The notes under the pieces were generated by a model that did not search any database, had not been told where the DNA came from, and saw nothing but the letters and a program-made list of their open reading frames with translations. DNA of 64,000 bases from Corynebacterium uberis. GTDB taxonomy: Bacteria > Actinomycetota > Actinomycetes > Mycobacteriales > Mycobacteriaceae. Positions 1 through 8,026 of the stretch are shown in pieces. The stretch covers positions 868,001 through 932,000 of the forward strand of contig NZ_CP085051.1 of NCBI RefSeq assembly GCF_020616335.1. Reading direction: 5' to 3'. Every line of letters begins with the position of its first letter. Within the stretch, counting starts at the first letter, position 1. The position numbers were made by a program, and so were the translations under genes.

Positions 1-1977
1 ATCATGGCGCTGCGCGGGCACGCCTCCATTCAGGGCTCCACGGACATTCCCACGCTGTTTAACCTGCTGCCGGGATATCTGCCCATGCCCACCACCAAGG
101 AGCCGACGTTTAAGGAATACCTGGCAAACGTCAACGCCCCGGACCAAAAGGGCTTCTGGCAGCTCGGCGACACCTATGCGGTGAGTCTGCTGAAGGCCTA
201 CTTCGGTGACGCCGCCACCGAAGCCAACGGCTTTGGGTATGACTTCTTACCCAAACTCACCGGCCCGCAGTCGACGTACCACACGCTGCAAAACATGCTC
301 GCCGATAAGGTGGACGGCTACTTTGTGTTCGGCCAAAACCCGGCCGTGGCACAATCGCATGGCCGGCTGCAGCGCATGGCACTGTCACACCTGAAATGGA
401 TGGTCATCCGGGACTTCCAGCTCATTGAAACCGCGACGTTCTGGAAGGATTCCCCCGAAATCAAGCGCGGGGACATGGCCACCGAGGACATTGCCACCGA
501 GGTGTTCTATCTGCCCGCGGCCAACCACGTGGAAAAATCCGGCACGTTCACCCAGACGCAGCGCATGCTCCAGTGGCGCTTCCAGGCGGTCGAACCGCCA
601 GGAGACGCGGAAAGCGAGTTGGACTTCTTCCACCGCCTGGGCTGCAAGATCCGGGAGCGGCTGGCCGGGTCCACGGACCCGCGCGACCGCGCGCTACTGA
701 ACATGACGTGGGACTATCCCGTGGATGACCGCGGCGAGGTCATCGCCGAAAACGTGCTCAAGGAGATCAACGGCTACTACCTCACCGGCGAGCACGCCGG
801 GGAGCTGCTGCCCAACTACCTGGCTATGAAGGCGGACGGGTCTACCTCCGGCGGCTGCTGGATCTACTCCGGCGTCTTCGCTGACGGCATCAACCGCTCC
901 ATGCTCAAGCGACCTCGCTCGGCCGACGAGTGGGGCTGGGTGTGGCCGCTCAACCGCAAGATGCTGTACAACCGTGCCTCGGCGGACCCGGAGGGCAAGC
1001 CGTGGTCGGAGCGCAAGAAGTACATCTGGTGGGACGAGGAGCAGCGCCGGTGGGTCGGCGATGACGTCCCGGACTTCCCGGCGACCACGCCCCCGGACTT
1101 TGTTCCGGAGCCGGACGCCGTGGGCCCGGCCGCGCTGGCCGGCTCGGACGCCTTTGTCATGCAGCCCGACGGCAAGGGCTGGCTCTTCGCACCCACGGGC
1201 ATGGTGGACGGGCCGATGCCCACCCACTATGAGCCGCAGGAATCTCCCATGCCCAACCTGCTCTATGACCAGCAGCAATCGCCGACGCGGTTGACGTTCC
1301 CGCATGAGGACAACCTCTCGGCGCCGACTGCCGGCGAGCCGGGCGCGGAAGTCTACCCGTTCGCGTTTTCTACCTACAGGTTGACGGAGCACTACACCTC
1401 CGGGGCGATGAGCCGACGACTGCCGTTCCTGGCGGAGCTGCAGCCGGAGCTGTTCTGCGAAGTCTCGCCCACATTGGCGCGCCAGCGGGGCCTGGAAAAC
1501 GGCGGCTGGGCAACAATCGTCTCGCCGCGTGCGGCCATTGAGGCCCGAGTGTTGGTCTCTGACCGCATCACCACCATGAAGGTGGGCGGACGCGAGTATG
1601 AGCAGATTGGTCTGCCGTACCACTTTGGGCAGTCCGATACCACCGCGGTGACCGGCGATAGCCCGAATGACCTGCTGGGCATCACCTTGGACCCCAACAC
1701 CTCTATCCAGGCCTCCAAGGTGGGCGCCTGTGACATCCGTGCGGGCCGGCGCCCTCACGGCAAGGAGTTGGTGGATCTGGTGCGCGCCTACCAGGAGGCC
1801 GCGGGCCTGACCACGGCCACCGGCAACCGCCTGGTTACGGTGTCCAAGGAGGATTTGGAGGCCTCCGAGGAGGCGGGCGAGGGCGCCGGCCAGGGCCCGC
1901 AGCAGGATCAGTCTGAGGTGGGTCGTCCAGAGATGCCCACCACCCACGGCGCAACCGCCAAGAACGGAGATGCATAA
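1..1977 (+). CDS. fdnG: Formate dehydrogenase (N/O type) alpha subunit, C-terminal part (cut by window start)
   Basis: The open frame runs in from the window edge, so this is the C-terminal two thirds of the molybdopterin catalytic subunit that oxidises formate to CO2. The visible part starts in the characteristic ALRGHASIQGSTDIPTL stretch and ends with the molybdopterin-dinucleotide-binding domain (about residues 440-580 of the visible part, with GQSDTTAVTGDSPNDLLG and ASKVGACDIRAGRR). An acidic, low-complexity tail of about 50 residues follows. The ATG at 4 is internal, not the start. The N-terminus, with the Fe-S site and the Cys/Sec active residue, is outside the window. The adjacent selD, selC, selA and selB make a UGA-encoded selenocysteine there very likely (inference). 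First of three overlapping or near-overlapping fdh genes. Confidence 0.93.
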   Translation: MMALRGHASIQGSTDIPTLFNLLPGYLPMPTTKEPTFKEYLANVNAPDQKGFWQLGDTYAVSLLKAYFGDAATEANGFGYDFLPKLTGPQSTYHTLQNMLADKVDGYFVFGQNPAVAQSHGRLQRMALSHLKWMVIRDFQLIETATFWKDSPEIKRGDMATEDIATEVFYLPAANHVEKSGTFTQTQRMLQWRFQAVEPPGDAESELDFFHRLGCKIRERLAGSTDPRDRALLNMTWDYPVDDRGEVIAENVLKEINGYYLTGEHAGELLPNYLAMKADGSTSGGCWIYSGVFADGINRSMLKRPRSADEWGWVWPLNRKMLYNRASADPEGKPWSERKKYIWWDEEQRRWVGDDVPDFPATTPPDFVPEPDAVGPAALAGSDAFVMQPDGKGWLFAPTGMVDGPMPTHYEPQESPMPNLLYDQQQSPTRLTFPHEDNLSAPTAGEPGAEVYPFAFSTYRLTEHYTSGAMSRRLPFLAELQPELFCEVSPTLARQRGLENGGWATIVSPRAAIEARVLVSDRITTMKVGGREYEQIGLPYHFGQSDTTAVTGDSPNDLLGITLDPNTSIQASKVGACDIRAGRRPHGKELVDLVRAYQEAAGLTTATGNRLVTVSKEDLEASEEAGEGAGQGPQQDQSEVGRPEMPTTHGATAKNGDA

Positions 1978-1980
1978 GCG

Positions 1981-3003
1981 GTGACTAGCAGTTTCCTCAC
2001 CGAATCCCCGCGACACGTGGGCTACACCACGCGCAAGGGGTTCTTTACGGACACCTCGATCTGCATTGGCTGCAAGGCCTGCGAGGTCGCCTGTAAGGAA
2101 TGGAACCGCAACCCTGTGGAGGGCTATTCGCTCACCGGGCACTCCTATGACAACACGGGCGCGTTGGGTGCGGACACGTGGCGGCACGTCGCCTTCGTGG
2201 AGCAGACCAAGGAGCGCATCGAGCAGGCTCAGGAGTCGGGGCGCAAGCTCATCGGCCTGGGTATGCCCAGCATGCCCAGCATGCCCACTAAGCCAGGGGA
2301 GACCCCGGCAGACGAGGCTGCGAGCCGGCCTGCCGCCTCCACGGCCCCGCCCCAGACCCCGGATTTCCGGTGGCTGATGTCTTCGGACGTGTGCAAGCAC
2401 TGCACCAACGCCGGTTGCCTGGACGTGTGCCCTACCGGTGCGCTCATGCGCTCGGAGTTTGGCACCGTGGTGGTTCAGGATGATGTGTGCAATGGGTGCG
2501 GTACGTGCGTGGCTGGCTGCCCCTTCGGGGTCATCGAGCGGCGCACCGACGGCGGCGTCAATGTGCGTGCTGAGCGCGGTGGCCATGACTTCACCCCGGG
2601 TGAGCAGGCGCCGATCAAGAACGTGGGCGTGGCCCAGAAGTGCACGCTGTGTTATGACCGCCTCAAGGACGGCCAGATGCCCGCGTGCGCGAAGGCCTGC
2701 CCCACGGAGTCCATCCAATACGGCGACCACGATGAGCTGCTGGAGCGCGCCCGCGCCCGCGTCGCCGAGCTGCACGCCCAGGGCTACCCGGAGGCACGCC
2801 TCTACGGCGCCAACCCGGAAGATGGTGTCGGCGGCACGGGGTCCATCTTCTTGCTTCTCGACGCCCCCGAGGTCTACGGCCTGCCGCCGGATCCACGGGT
2901 GCCCACCGCCGACCTGCCCGCCATGGCGCGCACCGCGCTGAAAGCCGCAGCCGGCATGGTGGGCGCGTGCGCGGCCGCATTCCTGATCGGAGGCCGCAAG
3001 TGA
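1981..3003 (+). CDS. Formate dehydrogenase iron-sulfur (beta) subunit
   Basis: Electron-transfer subunit carrying four [4Fe-4S] clusters from the catalytic subunit to the membrane subunit. Four cysteine groups are visible: C28/C31/C34/C38, CKHCTNAGCLDVCP near residue 136, CNGCGTCVAGCPFG near 169, and CTLC (220) with CAKACP (235). A low-complexity Met/Pro insert (GMPSMPSMPTKPGE) sits near residues 96-110. The C-terminus has one hydrophobic stretch ending at GG, consistent with a membrane anchor. The GTG start lies 3 bases after the alpha stop, with GGAG just upstream. The stop overlaps the next gene's GTG, so the three subunits are one operon. Confidence 0.93.
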   Translation: MTSSFLTESPRHVGYTTRKGFFTDTSICIGCKACEVACKEWNRNPVEGYSLTGHSYDNTGALGADTWRHVAFVEQTKERIEQAQESGRKLIGLGMPSMPSMPTKPGETPADEAASRPAASTAPPQTPDFRWLMSSDVCKHCTNAGCLDVCPTGALMRSEFGTVVVQDDVCNGCGTCVAGCPFGVIERRTDGGVNVRAERGGHDFTPGEQAPIKNVGVAQKCTLCYDRLKDGQMPACAKACPTESIQYGDHDELLERARARVAELHAQGYPEARLYGANPEDGVGGTGSIFLLLDAPEVYGLPPDPRVPTADLPAMARTALKAAAGMVGACAAAFLIGGRK

Positions 3004-4055
3004 CCAATCAGTTTGACTCCTACCGTCCGCCGCAGGGCCCGCGGAAGAAGGGCAAGCGCGCCGAGGGATCCTTCGAGGCCTCCATGGTGCCGCGCATGCA
3101 GTTCGACTCCTACTACGGCCGCCCCGTGGTCAAGGCCCCGCCGTGGGAGTCGCCCATCGGCGTCTACCTTTTCCTCGGCGGCGTGGCCGGGGGATCGTCC
3201 CTGTTGGCGCTGGGTGCACACGCTTCTCGACGCCGCCTCCTGCGGCGCAACGCGCGCCTCTCGGCGTTCACCGCGGCGTCGGTAGGCTCTGTCGCGCTCA
3301 TCGTTGACCTCGGCCGGCCGGAGCGGCTGCTCAACATGTTCCGCGTGTTCAAGCTCTCCTCGCCGATGAACATGGGGTCCTGGATCCTCGGCGGCTTTGC
3401 CTCCCTCGCCGGCCTGGCGGCCCTGCCGGAGATCGATGATCTCACCGGCCAGCGCCTCCCGCTGCCCGGGTTCCTGCGCACCCTGCTGCACAAGGCCGCC
3501 GGCCCCGCCGGCGTGGGCTCCGCGCTGCTGGGCTCCCCGCTGGCCGTCTACACCGCCGTCCTGTTTGCCGATACCTCCAACCCCACCTGGAACGGCGCCA
3601 AAGACCACCTGCCCTACGTGTTCGTTTCCTCCGCCACCCTGGCCGCCTCCGGGCTGGCCCTGGTGACCACGCCGGTGACGGAGACCGGTCCCGTGCGCGC
3701 CCTTGCCGCCGCCGGCGCGGCCTGCGACCTTGCGGCCACCAAAATCATGGAAGACAACATGGACCCCACGGCTGCCGAGCCGCTGCACACCGGCACCCCC
3801 GGCAAGCTGCTCAAATGGTCCGAACGGATGGTCGCCCTCGGCGGGGTAGGGGCCCTGCTGGCCCGGCACCGGGCCGTGGGCGTGGTCTCCGGGCTGGCGC
3901 TCATGGCCGGCTCGGCGCTGACCCGCTTCGGCGTGCTGCACGCCGGGCTCGAAGCCGCCAAGGACCCCCGCTACACCATAGAGCCGCAGCTGCGTCGGCT
4001 GGCCAAGCGCCAGCAGGCGGGCACCACCGGCGATTCGATCACCACCGCCGGCTAG
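3000..4055 (+). CDS. Formate dehydrogenase membrane subunit, NrfD/PsrC family
   Basis: Polytopic membrane protein of about 351 residues with roughly eight hydrophobic segments. It resembles NrfD/PsrC quinone-reactive subunits rather than the b-type cytochrome FdnI, so it probably passes formate electrons to menaquinone without haem. I chose the GTG at 3000 because it overlaps the beta-subunit stop (GTGA) and gives VTNQFDSYRPP; an in-frame ATG 33 bases upstream would intrude into the beta gene. The basic N-terminal 45 residues look cytoplasmic. Its stop TAG overlaps the convergent selD stop in the 4-base CTAG. Confidence 0.88.
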   Translation: MTNQFDSYRPPQGPRKKGKRAEGSFEASMVPRMQFDSYYGRPVVKAPPWESPIGVYLFLGGVAGGSSLLALGAHASRRRLLRRNARLSAFTAASVGSVALIVDLGRPERLLNMFRVFKLSSPMNMGSWILGGFASLAGLAALPEIDDLTGQRLPLPGFLRTLLHKAAGPAGVGSALLGSPLAVYTAVLFADTSNPTWNGAKDHLPYVFVSSATLAASGLALVTTPVTETGPVRALAAAGAACDLAATKIMEDNMDPTAAEPLHTGTPGKLLKWSERMVALGGVGALLARHRAVGVVSGLALMAGSALTRFGVLHAGLEAAKDPRYTIEPQLRRLAKRQQAGTTGDSITTAG

Positions 4056-5062
4056 ACCACGGTGATGGTTGGCTCCCCGTCGGCCACGGTGGTCTGACCG
4101 ATGACCGGGTAGCCTGGTACCTCGCCAATGACCAGCAGGCCACCAGAAGTCTGCGCATCGGCCAGCAGAATCAAGGACTCGAAGTCCAGGTCTGACTCCA
4201 CATGGGGGCTTACCCAGTCGAAGTTCGAGCGCGAACCGCCCGGGATGAAGCCCTCGTGCACGGCGGTGACGGCGGCGTCGATAAGCGGAACCTTCGCGTG
4301 GTCGATGGTCGCGCTGACCTGCGAGGCGCGCAGCATCTTGTACAAGTGGCCCAGCAGGCCAAAGCCCGTCACATCCGTAGCGGCCTTCGCCCCCGCAGCG
4401 ACCGCAGCGCGCGCCGCATCCCGATTCAGCGTGGTCATCGTGGCAATCGCCTCCGGGAAAACCTCCCCGGTCTTCTTGTGCCGATTGTTCAAAATGCCCA
4501 CGCCGAGCGGCTTGGTCAGGGTGATCGGCAGGCCGGGGGCGGCGGCGTCGTTACGCATCAGCTTCGCCGGATCGACCAGGCCCGTCGCCGCCATCCCATA
4601 AAACGGCTCCGGCGCCTTAATGGAATGGCCGCCCGTCACCGCAATACCAGCATCCGACGCCACATCCATTCCCCCACGCAACACCTCACGCAGCACCGTC
4701 AACGGCAACACATCCTGCGGCCAACCCACAATATTGATCGTGGTCAGCGGCGTGCCGCCCATCGCGTAAATATCCGACAGCGCATTCGTGGCCGCAATGC
4801 GACCCCAGTCATACGGGTCATCGACCACGGGGGTGAAGAAGTCCGTCGTCGAAATGACGGCCAGGTCGCCGCTGCCACTGATGCCGTTGATGCGTACGGC
4901 CGCAGCATCGTCGCCATCATCCAGGCCGACGATGACATTCGGATCCTGCATGCCCACCAGATCCTTGACCGTGTCTTCCAACTGGCCCGGCGGGATTTTG
5001 CAGGCGCAGCCGCCGCCGGCGGCGAATTGAGTGAGGCGAAGGGGATCGTGCTGAGTGCTCAT
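4052..5062 (-). CDS. selD: Selenide, water dikinase (selenophosphate synthase)
   Basis: Makes selenophosphate from selenide and ATP, the selenium donor for SelA. The N-terminal GGGCACKIPP gives C19 and K22, equivalent to the catalytic Cys17 and Lys20 of the E. coli enzyme, so this SelD uses cysteine rather than selenocysteine. The PurM/AIR-synthase-type fold is indicated by VGLDDGDDAAAVRI, ISTTDFFTPVVDDPYDWGRIAA and DVTGFGLLGH. At 336 residues it is of normal length. It is transcribed toward the fdh operon and overlaps it by 4 bases at the stops. One copy of the window's repeated 13-mer lies inside it at 4274-4286. Confidence 0.95.
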   Translation of the reverse strand: MSTQHDPLRLTQFAAGGGCACKIPPGQLEDTVKDLVGMQDPNVIVGLDDGDDAAAVRINGISGSGDLAVISTTDFFTPVVDDPYDWGRIAATNALSDIYAMGGTPLTTINIVGWPQDVLPLTVLREVLRGGMDVASDAGIAVTGGHSIKAPEPFYGMAATGLVDPAKLMRNDAAAPGLPITLTKPLGVGILNNRHKKTGEVFPEAIATMTTLNRDAARAAVAAGAKAATDVTGFGLLGHLYKMLRASQVSATIDHAKVPLIDAAVTAVHEGFIPGGSRSNFDWVSPHVESDLDFESLILLADAQTSGGLLVIGEVPGYPVIGQTTVADGEPTITVV

Positions 5063-5105
5063 GCCTCCCGAGGCTACCCGGGTTGGCGACCGCGCCCCCG
5101 CCCCG

Positions 5106-5180
5106 TCGCGCCCGGTGCCCCCTGCACTGTCGCGCCCGGTGCCCCCTGCACTGTCGCCCCTGCACTGTCGTCCCCTGCAC
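5106..5180. repeat. 24-bp tandem repeat (two full units plus decayed units)
   Basis: The unit TCGCGCCCGGTGCCCCCTGC plus ACTG occurs perfectly at 5106-5129 and 5130-5153. It is followed by shortened units sharing CCCCTGCACTG / CCCCTGCAC. The last CTGCAC is also the first bases of the 109-bp element, so the array abuts or grew from the element's end. It lies just upstream of the selD start. Confidence 0.85.
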
Positions 5181-5283
5181 CGTGTGACTGGTGTGACTGG
5201 GTGAGTGCGTGTTTGGGGGTAAAAACGCGCGTTTTCGGGGGTGTTTTGTGCACTCTGTAAACCCCACCAGTCACACGGTGCAG
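5175..5283. repeat. 109-bp inverted-repeat element, copy 1
   Basis: Bounded by perfect 19-bp terminal inverted repeats, CTGCACCGTGTGACTGGTG at 5175-5193 and its complement at 5265-5283. The centre holds the perfect palindrome AAAACGCGCGTTTT (5222-5235). Copy 2 at 5446-5554 has the same length with six substitutions (about 94% identity). It has no coding capacity, so a miniature (MITE/REP-like) element is the simplest reading. No target-site duplication is obvious. Confidence 0.85.
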
Positions 5284-5445
5284 GAAGTCCCTACGGAGAG
5301 GCGCTGCTCAGTGCCTGGACGGAGAAACCACCGCGGGCGCCTTGTTCGCAGCGGCGGTGCGGGGGCGTGCTCGGTGGTGGGGGCGGGACGTCGATAAGCG
5401 CGGGCGTACCGCGGCACGCGGAACTCCTCGTCGCCCCGGCTCCTC

Positions 5446-5554
5446 CTGCACCGTGTGACTGGTGTGACTGGGTGAGTACGTGTTCGGGGGTGAAAACGCG
5501 CCTTTTCGGGGGTGATTTGCGCACTCTGTAAACCCCACCAGTCACACGGTGCAG
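5446..5554. repeat. 109-bp inverted-repeat element, copy 2
   Basis: Same orientation and length as copy 1, 271 bp further right, with identical 19-bp ends (5446-5464 and 5536-5554). Substitutions fall only between the ends and break the central palindrome of copy 1 (CGCGCG becomes CGCGCC). Conservation of the ends with drift in the middle suggests that the ends matter for mobilisation or folding. Confidence 0.85.
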
Positions 5555-5647
5555 GAGAGGGGTGCAGGAAGCCCCAGGAGAGCCGCGCCCGGGAGGGCTC
5601 ACCGGGGGAACCCACGCCCCGCGCCCCGCCCCGCGCTCCGCGCAGGC

Positions 5648-6493
5648 TTAGCGGCGGTCCCACCGCCAGTCGCGCTCCCAGTGCGCGTGGTCGTAGTTGG
5701 CGCGGATGTCTTCTTCGATGCGCGCCCACGCTTCTGGGCGGAACAGTGCGTTGGAGGTGACTTCGGTGATGCGCCATCCGGCGTTGCGCAGGGCGTTCAT
5801 TCGTTGGGCGTCGCGTTCTCGGCCGTGGGCGGTGAAGTGGTGGTGGCTTTGGTATTCGGCGCCGACTTGGTGGTAGGCGTCGCCGAGGTCGATGTAGTAG
5901 ATGCCGGTGGGGGTGGTGACGCGGACTTGGGGTGTCAGGGCGGTGAAGCCGGCGGCGTGGGCGCGTAGGCGTAGGAGTGTTTCGGGGCGGGATTCGGCAC
6001 GCGGGTCGGCGAGTGTTAGTGCACGTCGTAGGTCGATGGGCCGGGTGGCGTTGATGCGGGGGTGGCGGCGCAGGAGGGCCAGGAGGGTGGGGTTTTGGCG
6101 GGTGAGGGTGTCGAGGACGGCGACGAGTTCGTTGTCCAAGGCGCGCAGGTGGGCGAGGCGTGCCGCACGATCGCGCGGGAGGTGCAGGCAGCCGGGCCAT
6201 TGGTGGGGGATTTCGGCGAGGTCGCAGACTGCTTGGGCGGCGTCCATGGTGGTGGGGTTGCGGCGGATGAGCAGCCCGGCGCCGGGGATGAGGCGCCGTC
6301 GCGCGGGGGCGGGTAGGGCGGCGACGGGGGTCCACGTGGTGATTGGCAGGTGGTAGCCGGCGTGGTGGAGCCAGGCGAAGCCGCGTAGTTGCGCGGCAGG
6401 GTGGTGCAGGCGCAGCGTGGCGGTGGGATCGGGAAACGGAGGGGCTAGGTCCGTTGGCTCGAAGGTAGCGGTTTCGAGGGTTTCAGTCTTCAT
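5648..6493 (-). CDS. DUF559-type (VSR/REase-like) domain protein
   Basis: Protein of 281 residues. The N-terminal about 150 residues resemble the unassigned region found before DUF559 in many actinobacterial proteins. The C-terminal about 110 residues match the DUF559/very-short-patch-repair endonuclease-like fold: a glutamate in SRPETLLRLRA, then YYIDLGD and GAEYQSHHH, which fit the E...D...ExQ/K catalytic pattern, and a final GWRITEVTSNALF. Its substrate is unknown; such orphan proteins are common and often multicopy in corynebacteria. It sits inside the sel cluster and is divergent from tRNA-Sec. Confidence 0.75.
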   Translation of the reverse strand: MKTETLETATFEPTDLAPPFPDPTATLRLHHPAAQLRGFAWLHHAGYHLPITTWTPVAALPAPARRRLIPGAGLLIRRNPTTMDAAQAVCDLAEIPHQWPGCLHLPRDRAARLAHLRALDNELVAVLDTLTRQNPTLLALLRRHPRINATRPIDLRRALTLADPRAESRPETLLRLRAHAAGFTALTPQVRVTTPTGIYYIDLGDAYHQVGAEYQSHHHFTAHGRERDAQRMNALRNAGWRITEVTSNALFRPEAWARIEEDIRANYDHAHWERDWRWDRR

Positions 6494-6546
6494 AGTCTTG
6501 TGGACTCCTCTCGGGCCTGCGGGGTTCCCTGCTAGTATTTTTGCCC

Positions 6547-6641
6547 GGAGGCGTACGTGTCCTGGTGGGCGCCCCGGTCTTCAAAACCGGTGAGGCCGAG
6601 TATCTCGGTCTGGCGGGTTCGATTCCCGTCCGTCTCCGCCA
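6547..6641 (+). tRNA. selC: tRNA-Sec (anticodon TCA), selC
   Basis: A 95-nt gene with encoded CCA. The anticodon arm CCGGTCTTCAAAACCGG gives a TCA anticodon that reads UGA. A long extra arm (GGCCGAGTATCTCGGTC region) and the TTCGATT T-loop with GCGGG/CCCGT stem are visible. The 5' strand GGAGGCG pairs with CGTCTCC before discriminator G and CCA, leaving one weak pair at the inner end. A TAGTAT at 6533-6538 could be its -10 box. It lies directly before selA, so tRNA and the enzyme that converts Ser-tRNA to Sec-tRNA are adjacent. Confidence 0.95.
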
Positions 6642-6688
6642 GTTTTCCTAAGTTTTCTATTTTTCTAGGTCAGGTGAGGGGCGCGAAG

Positions 6689-8026
6689 GTGTGTAGTGAT
6701 CCGCGGCGAAGGATTCCTAGCACGGATTCGCTGTTGCCTTTGGGTGAGGGGTTGGGGGTGAGTCCTAGCGCGTTGCGGTCGGTGATTCATGAGGCGCAGG
6801 CTGCGGCGCGGGCGGGTCGGATTGCTCCGGAGGAGGTTGCGGCGCGGGTGCGCGCGCGGCTGGGGGAGGGGGCGTCGATAAGCAGGGTGCTCAACGCCAC
6901 GGGTGTGGTGGTGCATACGAATCTGGGGCGCGCACCGTTGTCTCCTTCCGCACGTCAGGCGCTTATCGACGCCGCCGGCTACACCGATGTGGAGTTGGAT
7001 CTGGCCTCCGGCACGCGCTCGTCGAATCGAGGTGCGGGGGCGCGCGAGGCGCTGCTGCAGGCGTGCCCGGCGGCTGAGGATGCGCTGGTGGTCAACAATG
7101 GTGCGGCGGCGTTGCTGCTGGCCACGGCCCTGGCGGGCGGTGAGGTGGTGATCTCGCGCGGGGAGCTCATTGAGATTGGGGCGGGGTTTCGGCTGCCGGA
7201 GCTGATCGAGTCGACTGGGGTGCGGCTGCGCGAGGTGGGGGCGACGAATCGTACGCACCCGCAGGATTATGTGGTCCCTGGTGCTTCGGCGATTCTGAAG
7301 GTACACCCTTCGAATTACGTGGTGCGTGGCTTTACCGCCTCCGTGGATGTGGAGCAGCTGCGTGAGATTGCTGATGCCCACGGCCAGCTGCTCATCGTGG
7401 ATGTGGGCTCCGGGCTGCTGCGCCCGGACGCAGTGCTGCCGGAGGAGCCGGACATTGATTCGGCGCTGCGCGCCGGTGCCGACGTGGTTATTGCCAGCGG
7501 TGACAAGCTGCTTGGCGGGCCGCAAGCCGGACTGATGCTGGGCCGCGCGGAGGTGATTCGGCGGGCGAAGAAGCACCCGCTGGCCCGCGCGCTGCGGATG
7601 GATAAGCTGCGCCTGGCCGCGCTAGAGGCCACGGTGCGCGGCGGCAGCCTGGTGGCCGGCTACCTGCGTGCCGATACCCGCGCCCGAACCGAAGCCCTGG
7701 CCGCCCGGCTGGGCGCCCGCGTGGTGGAACACCAGGGGCGCGTGGGCGGCGGCGGTGCCCCGGAGGTTCCGCTGCCGGGTTGGGCGGTCGCGCTGGACCA
7801 GGGGCTGGCCACGCACTTGCGGGCCTTAGGCGTGCTCCCGCGGGTGCGCGATGGCGAGTGCCTGGTGGACCTGCGGTGCATCCCCGCGGAGGACGATGAG
7901 CGCCTGGCTGGGTTGATCGACAAGGCGCGCGAGGCGCAGGCTCGGCAGGCGCAGGCTCGGCAGGCGCGCCAGGCGCAACCAGGCCAGGCGCCAGCGAGAA
8001 AGGCCGAGGACTCATGCACGTCATAG
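6689..8026 (+). CDS. selA: L-seryl-tRNA(Sec) selenium transferase
   Basis: PLP enzyme converting Ser-tRNA(Sec) to Sec-tRNA(Sec) with selenophosphate. K273 in SGDKLLGGPQAG is the PLP lysine (K295 in E. coli); NATGVVVHTNLGRAPLS and the DVGSGLL stretch are typical. I chose GTG 6689 (VCSDPRRRIPSTDSLL) because other SelA proteins begin with a DPRRRIPxTD stretch; GTG 6674 is an alternative, and any earlier start enters the tRNA. The last 30 residues are an Ala/Gln/Arg repeat (QARQAQARQARQAQ) not found in E. coli SelA. The 3' end overlaps selB by 13 bases, implying coupled translation. Two 13-mers (6871 and 6961, inverted) lie inside. Confidence 0.94.
   Translation: MCSDPRRRIPSTDSLLPLGEGLGVSPSALRSVIHEAQAAARAGRIAPEEVAARVRARLGEGASISRVLNATGVVVHTNLGRAPLSPSARQALIDAAGYTDVELDLASGTRSSNRGAGAREALLQACPAAEDALVVNNGAAALLLATALAGGEVVISRGELIEIGAGFRLPELIESTGVRLREVGATNRTHPQDYVVPGASAILKVHPSNYVVRGFTASVDVEQLREIADAHGQLLIVDVGSGLLRPDAVLPEEPDIDSALRAGADVVIASGDKLLGGPQAGLMLGRAEVIRRAKKHPLARALRMDKLRLAALEATVRGGSLVAGYLRADTRARTEALAARLGARVVEHQGRVGGGGAPEVPLPGWAVALDQGLATHLRALGVLPRVRDGECLVDLRCIPAEDDERLAGLIDKAREAQARQAQARQARQAQPGQAPARKAEDSCTS

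Larger units (their letters stand above)
5063..5647. other. Repeat-rich gap between selD and the DUF559 gene
   Basis: This 585-base gap holds no convincing gene. It contains a 24-bp tandem repeat upstream of selD (5106-5180), two copies of a 109-bp inverted-repeat element (5175-5283 and 5446-5554), and a near-copy of the 13-mer at 5388-5400 (first base pair GG replaced by AC). The frames open across it are short and follow the repeats. The selD promoter must lie in the left part. Confidence 0.75.

Noticed and set aside
694..2775. Long open frame of 693 codons on the minus strand across the fdh genes
   Set aside because: It mirrors the codon pattern of the fdh genes, has no family match visible and is a typical high-GC antisense open frame.
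5175..5554. CRISPR array at the repeats near selD
   Set aside because: Only two 109-bp copies with internal inverted ends, no regular short repeats with unique spacers and no cas genes.
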